From assembly GCA_964607915.1 (NCBI GenBank), contig CAZSMU010000017.1, forward strand, positions 1-40,391: DNA of 40,391 bases, given 5' to 3'. The position numbers and the translations under genes were made by a program. This stretch comes from JADJPL01 sp964607915 (GTDB taxonomy: Bacteria > Bacteroidota > Bacteroidia > Chitinophagales > Saprospiraceae). Below, in pieces: positions 1-9,400 of the stretch. The notes beneath the pieces are model-generated. The model made no database searches. It was not told the DNA's origin and saw nothing but the letters and a program-made list of their open reading frames with translations. Within the stretch, counting starts at the first letter, position 1. Every line of letters begins with the position of its first letter.

Positions 1-276
1 CAGCTAGCGCGAATAGTAGAATTCGCCTCATCAAAAAATTTATTTAAGGTCGTAATAAAATCGAACTAATAAGAATGCAGTGTGCATAAGTATCCTCTGC
101 ACTCTTTTGTCGGTACGAAAATCAGCAAAAGAAGTGCGCTATGAGCATTGAAAGGAAAATTTGGTCGTTTTGCTCAATATTTGGTCGTTTATCAGGTTAG
201 TTATCCATGACGGCATAGGACAAATTAAGTTTATCTTCATCAACACAGCTACGTATTATTTATATGTAGGGCCGGA

Positions 277-978
277 TTATACCGCGACTCTTCTGAGCAG
301 GGACTCAAATACGGCATATCCATCTTTATTGCCCAGAATCGCTTCGGAAGCACGCTCCGGGTGCGGCATCATACCAAACACGTTGCGTTGCCGGTTGCAA
401 ATACCGGCGATATTTGCCAGGGAGCCATTCGGGTTTGCTTCGGAGACCAGCTCTCCCTGTTCGTTACAGTAGGTGAAGAGTATCTGGTCGTGGTCTTCCA
501 GGTCACGGAGCGTCCCCTCATCCGTAAAATAGCGGCCTTCAGCGTGTGCGATAGGGATTTTAAGTGCTTTCGCAGAGGAGAGGGCATTGGTGACCCCCGA
601 GTTAGTGGTCATAGGGCGTATATGTACATTTTTGCATATAAATTGCTCGCCCTCGTTCCGCAGCAGCACGCCGGGCAACAAACCGGCCTCACAGAGGATT
701 TGAAAACCGTTACATATCCCAAACACGAGACCGCCACGGGCAGCGAAATTGGCTACGGACTGCATGATAGGCGAAAAACGTGCGATAGCTCCTGCGCGCA
801 GATAATCGCCAAAGGAAAACCCTCCAGGCAGGACGATGCAATCGCCCAGCCCAAAGCCAGTCAGATCCGGATCTTTATGCCAGAGGCGAACGGTCTCCTG
901 TCCGAGTACAGTACCCAGGACATGTATCATATCGTCGTCGCAATTAGAACCGGGAAAGACAACCACTCCAAATTTCAT
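277..978 (-). CDS. purQ: Phosphoribosylformylglycinamidine synthase, glutaminase subunit PurQ
   Basis: This is the class I glutamine amidotransferase subunit of FGAM synthase; it releases ammonia from glutamine for the fourth step of purine synthesis, working with PurL and PurS in the cytosol. The 233-residue length fits the stand-alone PurQ family. The nucleophile elbow GICNGFQIL places the catalytic Cys at about residue 89, and MMPHPER near the C-terminus supplies His206 and Glu208. The oxyanion-region motif LPGGFSFGDYLRAG is also present. The start MKFGVVVFPGSNCD is the canonical PurQ N-terminus. It is last in a leftward series after the DUF6427 gene, but a repeat copy sits in the 213-bp gap upstream, so it may have its own promoter. 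PurL and PurS are not in the window. Confidence 0.96.
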   Translation of the reverse strand: MKFGVVVFPGSNCDDDMIHVLGTVLGQETVRLWHKDPDLTGFGLGDCIVLPGGFSFGDYLRAGAIARFSPIMQSVANFAARGGLVFGICNGFQILCEAGLLPGVLLRNEGEQFICKNVHIRPMTTNSGVTNALSSAKALKIPIAHAEGRYFTDEGTLRDLEDHDQILFTYCNEQGELVSEANPNGSLANIAGICNRQRNVFGMMPHPERASEAILGNKDGYAVFESLLRRVAV

Positions 979-1110
979 ATCCTTTTAGTATTGGGTAGCG
1001 GTTACGAACTATCGCTCGTCCGCCAAATTATGTGACGATGAACTTATACGGATGACTTGGGCACAGTTTTATACATTCACCTGCAAGGTACGGATACATC
1101 CGGATATATC

Positions 1111-1189
1111 AGACTTATTGCGCAGGGGATTATCGAGGGGTTAGAATGACTCTTTTTTTCTCTCCTCGCTGACCCCGTGCAATAAGTCT
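1111..1189 (+). repeat. Intergenic palindromic repeat, copy 1 (short form)
   Basis: A 79-bp element bounded by AGACTTATTGCG and its complement CGTGCAATAAGTCT. The left side is arm A (GGGGATTATCGAGGGG) and the right side is arm B (TGACTCTTTTTT, then CCTCGCTGACCCC). The central part seen in long copies is missing. Its right end lies two bases from the stop codon of the DUF6427 gene, so a transcript leaving that gene would run straight into the hairpin. Confidence 0.85.
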
Positions 1190-1191
1190 GT

Positions 1192-2166
1192 TCAAAACAC
1201 GAGCCACTGGGCAGCGAAAGCACCGCTGAACAATATAAAGTGGAGCAACTCTGCCCAGTTAGCCTTCAAATGAAAGAACCACATAGCACTGAGATAAGCC
1301 AATGGCATCGCGATGACAAGCACATGGCCTATAGCGAGATTTTTTGGTAGGGGCAGTGTCGCTACCGAAACGAGAAGCATCCAAAACCAAAAAGAAATGC
1401 GCTTTTGCTCCTGCATAGTGCGTTTGCGGAAGAACGAGTTGGCCTGCCACAGCACGACCAGCAACAATACCGCCCAGGGAATAAGGAAAGCGGAGGAAAA
1501 ATCGGATGGCACCAAATGAGAAACCCCATACGCGCGGAGTCCCTGGAGTTGTGTAAACTCCTGCCAGTGACCTGTCAGATACGCAATGCCGCCTGCCAGA
1601 TAGAACACCACCAAGACCCCGGCGACGAGTACCACACGCTCCCTGAACTGGAATCCCCTCACCACATTTAAAGCCGCAAAAGTCAGAAGTATAAAAGCTA
1701 TATATGCCGGGCAGAACAGAGCGGCGAGGGCAAGAAAAAAACCGATGTTGAAAATATCTCCCGTCACTTCCCCTTTTCTCAATAAGTTCATCGCCTGGAA
1801 TAGGGAGAAGAACAAAAACAGATTGGCAAAGTGGAGAGGGGAAAGTATGGAAAAACCGGGGCAGTAGGCGGTGAACAATAGAAAGAAGACCCCTGGAAAG
1901 AGATGGGCCTCCCGATCTAACCTATATCGTAACTCCATGAAGTTCAGAAGAAAAGCCTGAGTAATGAGCAAAAACAGCCCAAGGGCATAAAGCAGCCATG
2001 GCTCGGAGGGTACTACCCGCTGTAGCAACGCATACAAGATTCCACCCTCCTTCACATCCATCTGCACGGGGCGGTGGCGAAACCACGCGCCCGCATGAAT
2101 GGCTACTGCATAAAGCAACAGCAGCAGGGAAGTTATCCATTGGTTAGACCTGAAAATCGCGAGCAC
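1192..2166 (-). CDS. DUF6427-like polytopic membrane protein
   Basis: A 324-residue, very hydrophobic protein with about ten predicted membrane-spanning stretches, for example near residues 11-29, 57-77, 137-165, 175-196, 224-243 and 304-323. There is no signal peptide or catalytic motif that I recognise. Overall layout and composition resemble the DUF6427 family of Bacteroidota, an uncharacterised inner-membrane group; this is recognition by eye. The gene lies 17 bp downstream of metK in the same direction and is probably co-transcribed with it. Function unknown; it could be a glycosyltransferase-like or transport-related membrane protein, but nothing in the sequence decides this. Confidence 0.8.
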   Translation of the reverse strand: MLAIFRSNQWITSLLLLLYAVAIHAGAWFRHRPVQMDVKEGGILYALLQRVVPSEPWLLYALGLFLLITQAFLLNFMELRYRLDREAHLFPGVFFLLFTAYCPGFSILSPLHFANLFLFFSLFQAMNLLRKGEVTGDIFNIGFFLALAALFCPAYIAFILLTFAALNVVRGFQFRERVVLVAGVLVVFYLAGGIAYLTGHWQEFTQLQGLRAYGVSHLVPSDFSSAFLIPWAVLLLVVLWQANSFFRKRTMQEQKRISFWFWMLLVSVATLPLPKNLAIGHVLVIAMPLAYLSAMWFFHLKANWAELLHFILFSGAFAAQWLVF

Positions 2167-2183
2167 AACGGCGGTATTATTGG

Positions 2184-3440
2184 TTAGAGCCCGAAAGCAG
2201 CTTTGACTTTATCCACATAATCGAGTTTTTCCCAAGTAAACATTTCCACTTCTTTTCGCATATAGGTGCCTGACCCATCGCGCAATTCCACCAGCTTGAG
2301 GTAGGGCTGACGCCCCATGTGGCCATAAGCTGCCGTATCAGAGTACATAGGGTTCCGCAATTTGAGGCGATTTTCGATGGCGTAGGGCCTCATATCAAAA
2401 ATGGCATATACTTTAGCTGCGATTTCCCCATCGCTCAATCCCACTTTAGCGGTATTATAGGTGTTGATGTATATGTTGGTGGGCTGTGCCACGCCAATAG
2501 CATAGGAAACCTGGACGAGCACTTCGTCGCAAAGGCCTGCCGCTACCAGGTTTTTGGCAATATGGCGAGTGGCGTACGCAGCGGAACGATCCACTTTTGA
2601 AGGATCTTTACCGGAAAAAGCCCCGCCGCCGTGCGCTCCTTTGCCGCCGTAGGTGTCCACGATGATTTTGCGGCCTGTAAGGCCCGTATCCCCATGAGGC
2701 CCCCCGATCACGAATTTCCCTGTTGGGTTGATGTGGTATTTTATCGTATCGTCAAATAAGGCGGCGATATCCGGGCGCAATTTGGAGGTAAGGCGGGGAA
2801 TGAGGATTTGCACGACGTCTTGTCGGATACGGCTCAGCATCTGCTCATCGCCGCCAAAATCGTCGTGTTGCGTAGAAACCACAATAGTATCGATCCGCAC
2901 GGGTTTATGGTCGTCGGAGTATTCAATAGTGACCTGCGATTTGGCATCTGGCCGCAGGTAGGGCATTAAATCGGCATGGTGCTTTCTGATGTCGGCCAGC
3001 TCCCACAGGATTTGGTGGGCTAAATCGAGGGCCAGGGGCATATAGTTATCGGTTTCGTTCGTGGCATACCCGAACATCATACCCTGGTCACCAGCCCCCT
3101 GATCTTCGGGGTTGGCGCGTTCTACTCCCTGGTTTATGTCCGGCGACTGCTCGTGTATCGCAGAGAGGATACCGCAGGAATTGGCCTCGAACATATACTC
3201 CGACTTGGTGTAGCCGATGCGGCGTATCACATCGCGGGCAATTTGCTGTACATCGAGGTAAACTTTGGATTTGACCTCTCCCGCCAGAACTACCTGGCCG
3301 GTAGTGACCAACGTTTCGCAGGCCACCTTGGAATTTGCGTCAAAAGCCAGGAAGTGATCTACGAGAGCATCAGAGATCTGGTCTGCAATCTTATCGGGAT
3401 GGCCTTCGGAAACGGATTCGGAGGTAAACAGGTAAGCCAT
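2184..3440 (-). CDS. metK: S-adenosylmethionine synthetase
   Basis: MetK makes S-adenosylmethionine from methionine and ATP, releasing phosphate and diphosphate, as a cytosolic oligomer needing Mg2+ and K+. The 418-residue protein has the N-terminal GHPDK motif at 13-17, the GAGDQGMMFGYATNE ATP-binding signature at about 115-129, and the GGGAFSGKDPSKVDRS loop at about 271-286. The start MAYLFTSESVSEGHPDK is canonical. It is somewhat longer than the roughly 385-residue E. coli enzyme, as is common in Bacteroidota. The FAH-family gene lies 27 bp upstream and DUF6427 17 bp downstream, all leftward. No SAM riboswitch-like structure is visible in the short spacer in front of it. Confidence 0.97.
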   Translation of the reverse strand: MAYLFTSESVSEGHPDKIADQISDALVDHFLAFDANSKVACETLVTTGQVVLAGEVKSKVYLDVQQIARDVIRRIGYTKSEYMFEANSCGILSAIHEQSPDINQGVERANPEDQGAGDQGMMFGYATNETDNYMPLALDLAHQILWELADIRKHHADLMPYLRPDAKSQVTIEYSDDHKPVRIDTIVVSTQHDDFGGDEQMLSRIRQDVVQILIPRLTSKLRPDIAALFDDTIKYHINPTGKFVIGGPHGDTGLTGRKIIVDTYGGKGAHGGGAFSGKDPSKVDRSAAYATRHIAKNLVAAGLCDEVLVQVSYAIGVAQPTNIYINTYNTAKVGLSDGEIAAKVYAIFDMRPYAIENRLKLRNPMYSDTAAYGHMGRQPYLKLVELRDGSGTYMRKEVEMFTWEKLDYVDKVKAAFGL

Positions 3441-3467
3441 AAAGCAGGGATTTTTCAGTTACAAGAT

Positions 3468-4091
3468 TTATTTTATTTCGCACTCCAGCATTTTGCGTGT
3501 ACCGTCGGTCAGGTATAGGTAGCCTTCCAGCAGGTCGCCAATTTTTACGGGACCGACTCCGGCGGGTGTTCCTGTATAGATCAGGTCGCCCACCTGCAGT
3601 TTAAAAAAGCGCGATACAAATACTATGATTTCGCTAAAGGAGAACAGCATATCCCTGGTATTCCCAGATTGGACTTGTTCGCCGTTTTTTCTCAGTTCGA
3701 AGCAAATATCCGGAAAATCCGGGAATTCTTCTAATGGGATAAAATGGCTAAGGGCGGCTGAACCGTCAAACCCCTTCGCAAGTTCCCAGGGCAAGCCTTT
3801 GGCCTTGAGGGCTTTCTGGAGGTCTCGGGCAGTAAAATCGATTCCGAAGCCAATAGCGGAGATATAGCCCAGAGCAAACTCAGGCTGCACATGGCGGCCA
3901 TTTTTTCCGATTTGCAGCACTACCTCTGCTTCGTAGTGTATATCGGAAGAAAACTCCGGCAGGTACAATGGCTTATTGCCGACCAGTAGGGCTGTTGGCG
4001 GTTTCATGAACACGATGGGGTCTTCCGGGATAGCGTTGTTCAGTTCGCGGGCATGCTCGGAATAGTTGCGGCCTATACAAATGATATTCAT
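3468..4091 (-). CDS. Fumarylacetoacetate hydrolase-family protein (FAHD1/YcgM-like)
   Basis: A compact single-domain FAH-fold enzyme of 207 residues. Members hydrolyse or decarboxylate acylpyruvates or oxaloacetate using a divalent metal. The metal-binding pattern is visible: HYEAEVVLQIGK (Glu54 and Glu56) and GFGIDFTARD (Asp around 85-90), followed by AKGFDGSA (Lys106, Asp109) and the C-terminal YTGTPAGVGPV. Size and motif spacing fit the FAHD1/acylpyruvase branch more than true fumarylacetoacetase (about 420 residues). It sits 4 bp downstream of trpS and 27 bp upstream of metK, so it is almost certainly in one transcript with them. The exact substrate cannot be told. Confidence 0.9.
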   Translation of the reverse strand: MNIICIGRNYSEHARELNNAIPEDPIVFMKPPTALLVGNKPLYLPEFSSDIHYEAEVVLQIGKNGRHVQPEFALGYISAIGFGIDFTARDLQKALKAKGLPWELAKGFDGSAALSHFIPLEEFPDFPDICFELRKNGEQVQSGNTRDMLFSFSEIIVFVSRFFKLQVGDLIYTGTPAGVGPVKIGDLLEGYLYLTDGTRKMLECEIK

Positions 4092-4095
4092 GCTA

Positions 4096-5109
4096 TCAGG
4101 ATTTGATGTTCATAAGACCGGCGAGTTCTTTGACCTCCCGTAGGGTTTCCTTGGCGCGGGCGCGAATGGTTTCCGAGGCACCCCTGATTTGCTCTTTAAC
4201 TTCTTTTTTATGCACGTCAAGGGCTTCCCGGCGAGTGCGGGCACGGGTGCTGATTTCGACCAGACCATCTGCCACCGCATCTTTCAGGGCGACGTATTTC
4301 AGGGTTCCTTGTTGATAATCGGCATAAAGGGAGTTCCAGGCGTCCAGGTTGCCACATGCTTTCAGCAGTTCGAACAAGTTGCGTACGCCGGCGCTCATTT
4401 CACCTTCCGGCGTATCGCCCGTATCGGTAACTGCCGAACGCACCTGCTTACGGATGCGGTTTTCATCTGCAAAGACACTGATATAATGCTTTTCACCAGC
4501 GCTTTTGCTCATTTTACGGGTAGGCTCTGCGGTGGACATCACCTTGGGCAAATCTGTATAGACGGGTTTGGGCAGCACGAAGTACGGTTTGCCCACCTGG
4601 TTGTTAAAGCGCATGGCGATATTGCGGGTCAGTTCCAGGTGTTGATCTTGATCCTTGCCCACCGGCACGAAATCCGCCCGGTAAATCAGGATATCTGCTG
4701 CCATCAAGACTGGATAATCGAGCAGGCCTGCGGAGATAAACATCTCCTCTTTATCATCGGCCAGTTGGCTGGTCTTGTCTTTGAACTGGGTCATGCGGGT
4801 CAGTTGCCCGTAAGAAGCAAAGCAGTTGAATATCCAGCTCAACTCGGCATGTTCCGGTATGAGGGATTGAATGAACAGATTTTCGGGTTCAATACCAGTA
4901 GCCATGAGATTGAAAATCAGATCCCAGGTATTGTCCCTAAGAGTTTTGGGATTATACGGCATGGTCATGGCATGATAGTCCACAACCCCGTAGAAACAGC
5001 GGTATGTCTGTTGGAGATCCACCCAGTTTTTCACCGCACCGAAGTAATTGCCGAAGTGCATATCACCAGTCGGTTGGATGCAGGACAGAATCGTTTTTTT
5101 TGGCTCCAT
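4096..5109 (-). CDS. trpS: Tryptophan--tRNA ligase
   Basis: Class I aminoacyl-tRNA synthetase that charges tRNA-Trp in the cytosol. The 337-residue length matches bacterial TrpRS. The HIGH-like signature is PTGDMHFGN at residues 13-21 and the KMSKS loop is at 199-203. MAADILIYRADFVPVGKDQDQHLELTR, the tryptophan/ATP-site segment, is intact. The start MEPKKTILSCIQPTGD is the usual one. A TAnnTTTG box lies 44 bp upstream. It is the first gene of the leftward trpS > FAH > metK > DUF6427 series. Nothing seems missing. Confidence 0.97.
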   Translation of the reverse strand: MEPKKTILSCIQPTGDMHFGNYFGAVKNWVDLQQTYRCFYGVVDYHAMTMPYNPKTLRDNTWDLIFNLMATGIEPENLFIQSLIPEHAELSWIFNCFASYGQLTRMTQFKDKTSQLADDKEEMFISAGLLDYPVLMAADILIYRADFVPVGKDQDQHLELTRNIAMRFNNQVGKPYFVLPKPVYTDLPKVMSTAEPTRKMSKSAGEKHYISVFADENRIRKQVRSAVTDTGDTPEGEMSAGVRNLFELLKACGNLDAWNSLYADYQQGTLKYVALKDAVADGLVEISTRARTRREALDVHKKEVKEQIRGASETIRARAKETLREVKELAGLMNIKS

Positions 5110-5152
5110 GGTTTGAGCAGCTGATTTTATGGGTACGCGCTGGGAGCGCCGT

Positions 5153-5160
5153 CAAAAATA
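5153..5160 (-). promoter_or_regulatory. Putative Bacteroidota -7 box for trpS
   Basis: TATTTTTG on the minus strand matches the Bacteroidota -7 consensus TAnnTTTG. It lies 44 bp before the trpS start and would give a leader of about 38 nt. No convincing -33 TTG was seen at the usual spacing. Confidence 0.45.
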
Positions 5161-5166
5161 ACACGT

Positions 5167-5198
5167 AAAGCCCCGCACCTGTACAGATGGGGGGCTTT
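5167..5198. terminator. Hairpin between rpmF and trpS
   Basis: Perfect 8-bp stem AAAGCCCC / GGGGCTTT around a 16-nt loop. On the minus strand it follows rpmF and repeat copy 2 and is followed by a moderately T-rich stretch, so it may end the rpmF transcript. It also lies directly upstream of the putative trpS promoter. Confidence 0.5.
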
Positions 5199-5223
5199 AA
5201 CCAATTAAACGCCTCGAAAGGAT

Positions 5224-5384
5224 AGACTTGTTGCGGGGGGCAGCCAAGAGGGAAAAAGCGTCATTTTTGGCCCACATGAAGGCCCTTTGAGGGAGTATAG
5301 CTGAGCTATATGACCGAAAAAAGGCACAGTGTGGTCCAAAAATAGCTTTTTTGAACCCGCGATGATTCCCCTCGCAGCAAATCT
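5224..5384 (-). repeat. Intergenic palindromic repeat, copy 2 (full length)
   Basis: A 161-bp full element with arm B on the left (AGACTTGTTGCGGGGGG) and arm A, inverted, on the right (GATGATTCCCCTCGCAGC ending AAATCT). The centre contains the near-perfect palindrome TATAGCTGAGCTATA followed by GGCACAGTGTGG. The right end is 8 bp from the rpmF stop codon; the left end faces trpS. Confidence 0.88.
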
Positions 5385-5392
5385 AATAGATA

Positions 5393-5587
5393 TTAGACCT
5401 CTTCCGATGCTTTGACCAGCATCTTACCCCGATAGAACAGGTTTCCTTCCGCATCTTTGTAAGCGCGGTGGCGGAGGTGACGTTCACCGGTCGTCTGGCA
5501 GGTATCTACGTTTGGCGCACTGATTTTGAAGTGGGTACGCCGCTTGTGCTTTCTTTGTTTGGATCCTCTACTCTTGGGATGTGCCAT
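5393..5587 (-). CDS. rpmF: 50S ribosomal protein L32 (bL32)
   Basis: A 64-residue basic protein starting MAHPKSRGSKQRKHKRRTHF, the bL32 pattern (AVPKRKTSKSRRGMRR-like N-terminus). It is a structural part of the large ribosomal subunit. Only one cysteine is present, so this is the zinc-free form lacking the CxxC pairs. It follows the DUF177/YceD gene by 61 bp, the same order (yceD-rpmF) seen across many bacteria, where it often leads into phospholipid-synthesis genes; here trpS follows instead, after a repeat copy and a hairpin. Confidence 0.97.
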   Translation of the reverse strand: MAHPKSRGSKQRKHKRRTHFKISAPNVDTCQTTGERHLRHRAYKDAEGNLFYRGKMLVKASEEV

Positions 5588-5648
5588 TGTTCTGAATATT
5601 TGACCGGCAAACCACGAGAGGTGGCTTTTCGTCGGTCGTAGTTATAAA

Positions 5649-6185
5649 TTAGTGCTCGTCTTTCCAGTTTTTCAGTTCTTTCCACGCGGGGTTATCCGAG
5701 GGATTCCCTGTATTGTCGGTCTCCTGTTGCTTTTCCAAAAAATTCAGCATTTCGCGATCGCATACCGGTGGATTTTCCGATTCACAATCATATACCCGTA
5801 CCATCGGAACCGCCAGGACTATGTATTCGTACGCGAACTGGGCCACATTCAGTTCCTCGGCTTCCGGATGGATGTACAAGACATCCGCGTCGTCCGTTTC
5901 TTCTTCCTCGCTGTATTTTACCACCAACCTTTGAAGCCCTTCGACTGGAAGGTTGATTTCAGCCAGACAACGGTCGCATTCCGTACGGACAGTACCGGAA
6001 AAATCAAATTCCAGGACCATGAGGGAGGGACGCTTGTCCAGTACAAGATCCATCTCGATTTGTCCGTCAGAAAACGGCACCCCTTCAAAACAAGAGAAGA
6101 ACTCTTGATTTATGTCAAATCGGAACTCGTGCACCCCGTCGCGGAGACCCTGAATGGGAAGCGAGAAAGGGACCAATGCATTCAT
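5649..6185 (-). CDS. DUF177/YceD family protein
   Basis: A 178-residue acidic protein of the YceD (DUF177) family, which is linked with 23S rRNA/large-subunit maturation in other bacteria and plants. The family core ECDRCLAEINLPVEG with a CxxC pair (around residue 84) and the following VKYSEEEE strand are clear, and a second Cys pair (YDCESENPPVCDRE) lies near residues 140-150. The C-terminal 25 residues are Asn/Lys/Trp-rich and poorly conserved in type. It is upstream of rpmF in the same direction, the classical pairing. A TAnnTTTG box starts 30 bp upstream of the ATG. Confidence 0.9.
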   Translation of the reverse strand: MNALVPFSLPIQGLRDGVHEFRFDINQEFFSCFEGVPFSDGQIEMDLVLDKRPSLMVLEFDFSGTVRTECDRCLAEINLPVEGLQRLVVKYSEEEETDDADVLYIHPEAEELNVAQFAYEYIVLAVPMVRVYDCESENPPVCDREMLNFLEKQQETDNTGNPSDNPAWKELKNWKDEH

Positions 6186-6214
6186 GGCAAAGAACGTTTT
6201 TTCAAAATCGAACG

Positions 6215-6222
6215 CAAAAATA
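6215..6222 (-). promoter_or_regulatory. Putative -7 box for DUF177-rpmF
   Basis: TATTTTTG on the minus strand (CAAAAATA on plus), matching TAnnTTTG, 30 bp upstream of the DUF177 ATG; leader about 23 nt. Confidence 0.45.
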
Positions 6223-6268
6223 AGGGAATGTTTTGGAAAACCCTACTATCTGTTCCGCGAATTTTATC

Positions 6269-6377
6269 AGACTTGTACGGATGTGGCGGCGAGAAGGGTA
6301 AAAAGCTGTTTTTTATGCCTATTACGGGCCCAAAAGGGCCTTTTTATCCCTTCGATGATTCCCCTCGCAACAAGTCT
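6269..6377 (-). repeat. Intergenic palindromic repeat, copy 3
   Basis: A 109-bp copy between divergent genes. The right half is a clean inverted arm A (TCGATGATTCCCCTCGCAAC then AAGTCT); the left half begins AGACTTG but diverges afterwards and the central palindrome is lost, leaving GGGCCCAAAAGGGCC. The reading frame of the downstream T9SS gene happens to stay open back through this copy, which would give a false N-terminal extension. Confidence 0.8.
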
Positions 6378-6450
6378 TATATATAACGCATACAAAACTG
6401 TACTTTTACCGCCTGCGTTTCGTTTTGAGAACAGATTCGGCCGTGGAATT

Positions 6451-9400
6451 ATGAGAAAAAAAATATCCCTGCGACTGGACGGGGCCCGCCACCTTCGGAT
6501 AGTACCTATCCTTTGCTTTTTCTTCGTACAAGGAGTATCCGCACAGACCCTCCTCATGCCTGGCGATGTGGCCCTACTGTCCGTCAGTACCCAACACCGA
6601 TCATGCGGCCCCAATGGCAGCGACGACCAGATCAGCCTGGTATGTTTTCGGGATATTGCGCCGGGTACAGCCATTGATTTCACGGACAACGGCTGGGAAA
6701 GGCTGGTAAAGGGGCGCTGGGGCAACTCGGAAGGGTTCGTAACGGCAGTCCGGACAGGCTCTGTTCTGCCGGCTGGGACTATCATAACCTTTATGTTCAA
6801 CCCGTCCAGCGGCCAACCCTATCAGGCGACCGCTCCTGATTCCAACTGGAGATTCACGCAGCGAACCCCTAATGGGCTTAGCTTGGATACGGGAGGTGAG
6901 CAATTGTTTTTATTGTCCGGTGGCTCCTGGAATAACAACGGCACGAGCCCTTTTTTCCAACACGATGCGACGTACACCGGGGGTAGAATCCTGTTGGGAA
7001 TCAACACTGCGAGTATTTGGGCCTCCTTTGCCGACCGCGCTGAAGCCTCCGGATTGCCATCTGGCCTTGCCTCCTGTAATCGGGTAGATGCCCCGGCCAC
7101 CTCTGATTTTTTAGCCTACACGGGTTTATTGACCCCTGCAACTCCGCAAGAGTGGGTTTCCCGGGTTCAAAACACCGGTAACTGGAAAAATTTCAGCCGC
7201 TGCGGCGATATGCCGGTACTTCCCAGGGCTGTATCTATCCTGGATTCCAACATTGGCGTACAGTGCAGCACATGCAATTCCTGTGCGCCCTATACCGAAA
7301 TGCTCCGCTTTTCCCTACCTTTAGCCGGGGCTCCCTTCCGTGCGGTGTTGAGCGACGGGCGAGACACCCTATATTTCGACCAGCTTAGAAATGGAGATAC
7401 CCGCGCGTACGAGGTCGGCATCTCCTCCACCCTGCGCCTTTTATACCTGACGAATGCACAGGGATGTACCTTTTTTTCCAACCTGGGGGATTCAGTAGCC
7501 CTGCGCATCACCCCCGCACAAGCTCCCGGCCCTATCCCTTCCGTCAAGGTATGTGGAGTGGGGAATACGGCCCTATTTAACCTGAGCGCCCAGGATAGCA
7601 TGTTGACCCGGGGCCTCGTCGGTTTTCGTGTCAACTGGTACCGCGACAGCATATTAAAAAACCCCATCAGCCAGCCTGTGCAGTTCAGCAGCCCTCCCAC
7701 GAGTGTCTATGCGTTGGTCAGCAATGGCATCTGTGCCATCGGGCCTCTTCGCGTCGAGCTCGAAATAGTAGGGTACCCCGGGGCCACACTTCCCCTGGGA
7801 GGTCGGTTATGCGCAGGAGAGCCCTGTCTGCCCATGCCTTTTGTGTTCAAAGGCAAGGCCCCTTTTCAGCTGAGTTACACCATTAGCCTACCCGGCCGGC
7901 CAGACAGCTCCGGAACCCGCGTATTTCCGGCTGAACAGGGTCTCTGGACGATATGCCCGGACAGCCTGGGGGTAAGCAGCGGTGATATCTTGTTCAAGTA
8001 CAAGACCCTCACCGATGGAAACAACTGCCAAACGGATGTGGACAAACAAATCTCGGTGGTGCGCCGGGGAATGCATGGCGTACGCTATGTGCGCCCTGTT
8101 TTATGCCCGGGACAGAATTTTATTTTTCAGGGGAATACATACGATGCGGCCAACCTCACCGACACTCTCGTACAGGCCAATGCGACCAGCACTGGATGCG
8201 ATAGCCTGATCATCATACAACTCATGTACACGGACAGCCTGTACGCTTCCCTATCCGGAAGCTACCAGGTTTGTACCGGAGAGGCGTTGCGCCTGACCTG
8301 GAACCTTCGGGGAGGGGAACAATTCAACATCATCTATCAGGAAGGCGAGCCGCAGCAAGGCGTCGTCAATAGGGAACTCAAGGGAGTTCGCAATGGGGAT
8401 GTATGGGAGTTGTTCCCCAAGCAAAGCGTACCCATTTACATCCTGAGCGTTCAAGCCGTAGAGAGTGGCTGTTCCTACCGTCCTGGAATCCGCATACCCG
8501 TCCAGGTCAACGACCTGAGCGTCTCGGCAAGGCCAGTGGCGCGCTTTGGGGGGACCTCTGTCAGTTGTGCCGGAGCGGCAGACGGGGCAGCGACTGCGAC
8601 TATTACAGGTGGAATGGCGCCTTATCGAGTCTACTGGAGCAACGGAGACAGTCTTTTACAGGCTAGTCGCTTGAGTGCCGGTTTCTACCAGGTCACGGTA
8701 ACCGACGGGGGTCGCTGCCGGGCCAGTGCTTCTGTTCAGGTCAGGGAACCAGCCCCGATACGCCCTGTGCTGGAGGCCAACCCCGCAAGCTGTGCCGGGC
8801 AAGTGGGCCGCGCAATTCTTCAGCGCGTCACGGGCGGCGTACCTCCCTTCCGCTTTTCGCTCAACGGAAATCCATACCAGAGCATCGCTGAATACCCTGT
8901 CTTACTCCCCGATTTGGCAGGTGGCTCTTATACCTTTTCCGTAATAGATGCCAACCTTTGTACCAGTTCGGTGCCATTTGTAATGCCCGAACCCAATGTA
9001 CTACGGGTGGACCTGGGCCGGGACCGCTCCATCCGGGCGGGCGATACCGTTGTCTTGAATGCAACCCTGAACTTCCGGCCGACCCTTATCCGCTGGAGCC
9101 CGACTTTGGAGGCGCAGGGCGATGCAGGGCCTATACGCATAGTCCAGCCAGCGACGACGACGACCTATCAAATCGAGGTACAGGACTCCTCCGGGTGCAA
9201 AGCGGTTGACGAAGTGTTGGTTCGCGTATCGCGTAACCTACATGTATATGCGCCCAACGCCTTTAGTCCGAATGGGGATGGGAACAACGACGCCTTCAGG
9301 CTGTATCCAGGCCCTGAAGTTTCTGCCATCCGCACGGTGCGCATCTACAACCGATGGGGAGTACAAGTATTCGAGGAGACCGGCGACGGGGCGCAGGCCA

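Noticed and set aside
161..472. 103-codon rightward frame at the left edge
   Set aside because: Mostly antisense of purQ; the part outside purQ shows no start context or protein-like composition.
3441..3467. SAM riboswitch in front of metK
   Set aside because: The gap is only 27 bp and metK is inside a transcript starting at trpS; no leader structure is possible there.
6154..6450. 99-codon N-terminal extension of the T9SS protein
   Set aside because: It crosses repeat copy 3 and overlaps the DUF177 start, and the internal ATG at 6451 gives a proper signal peptide.
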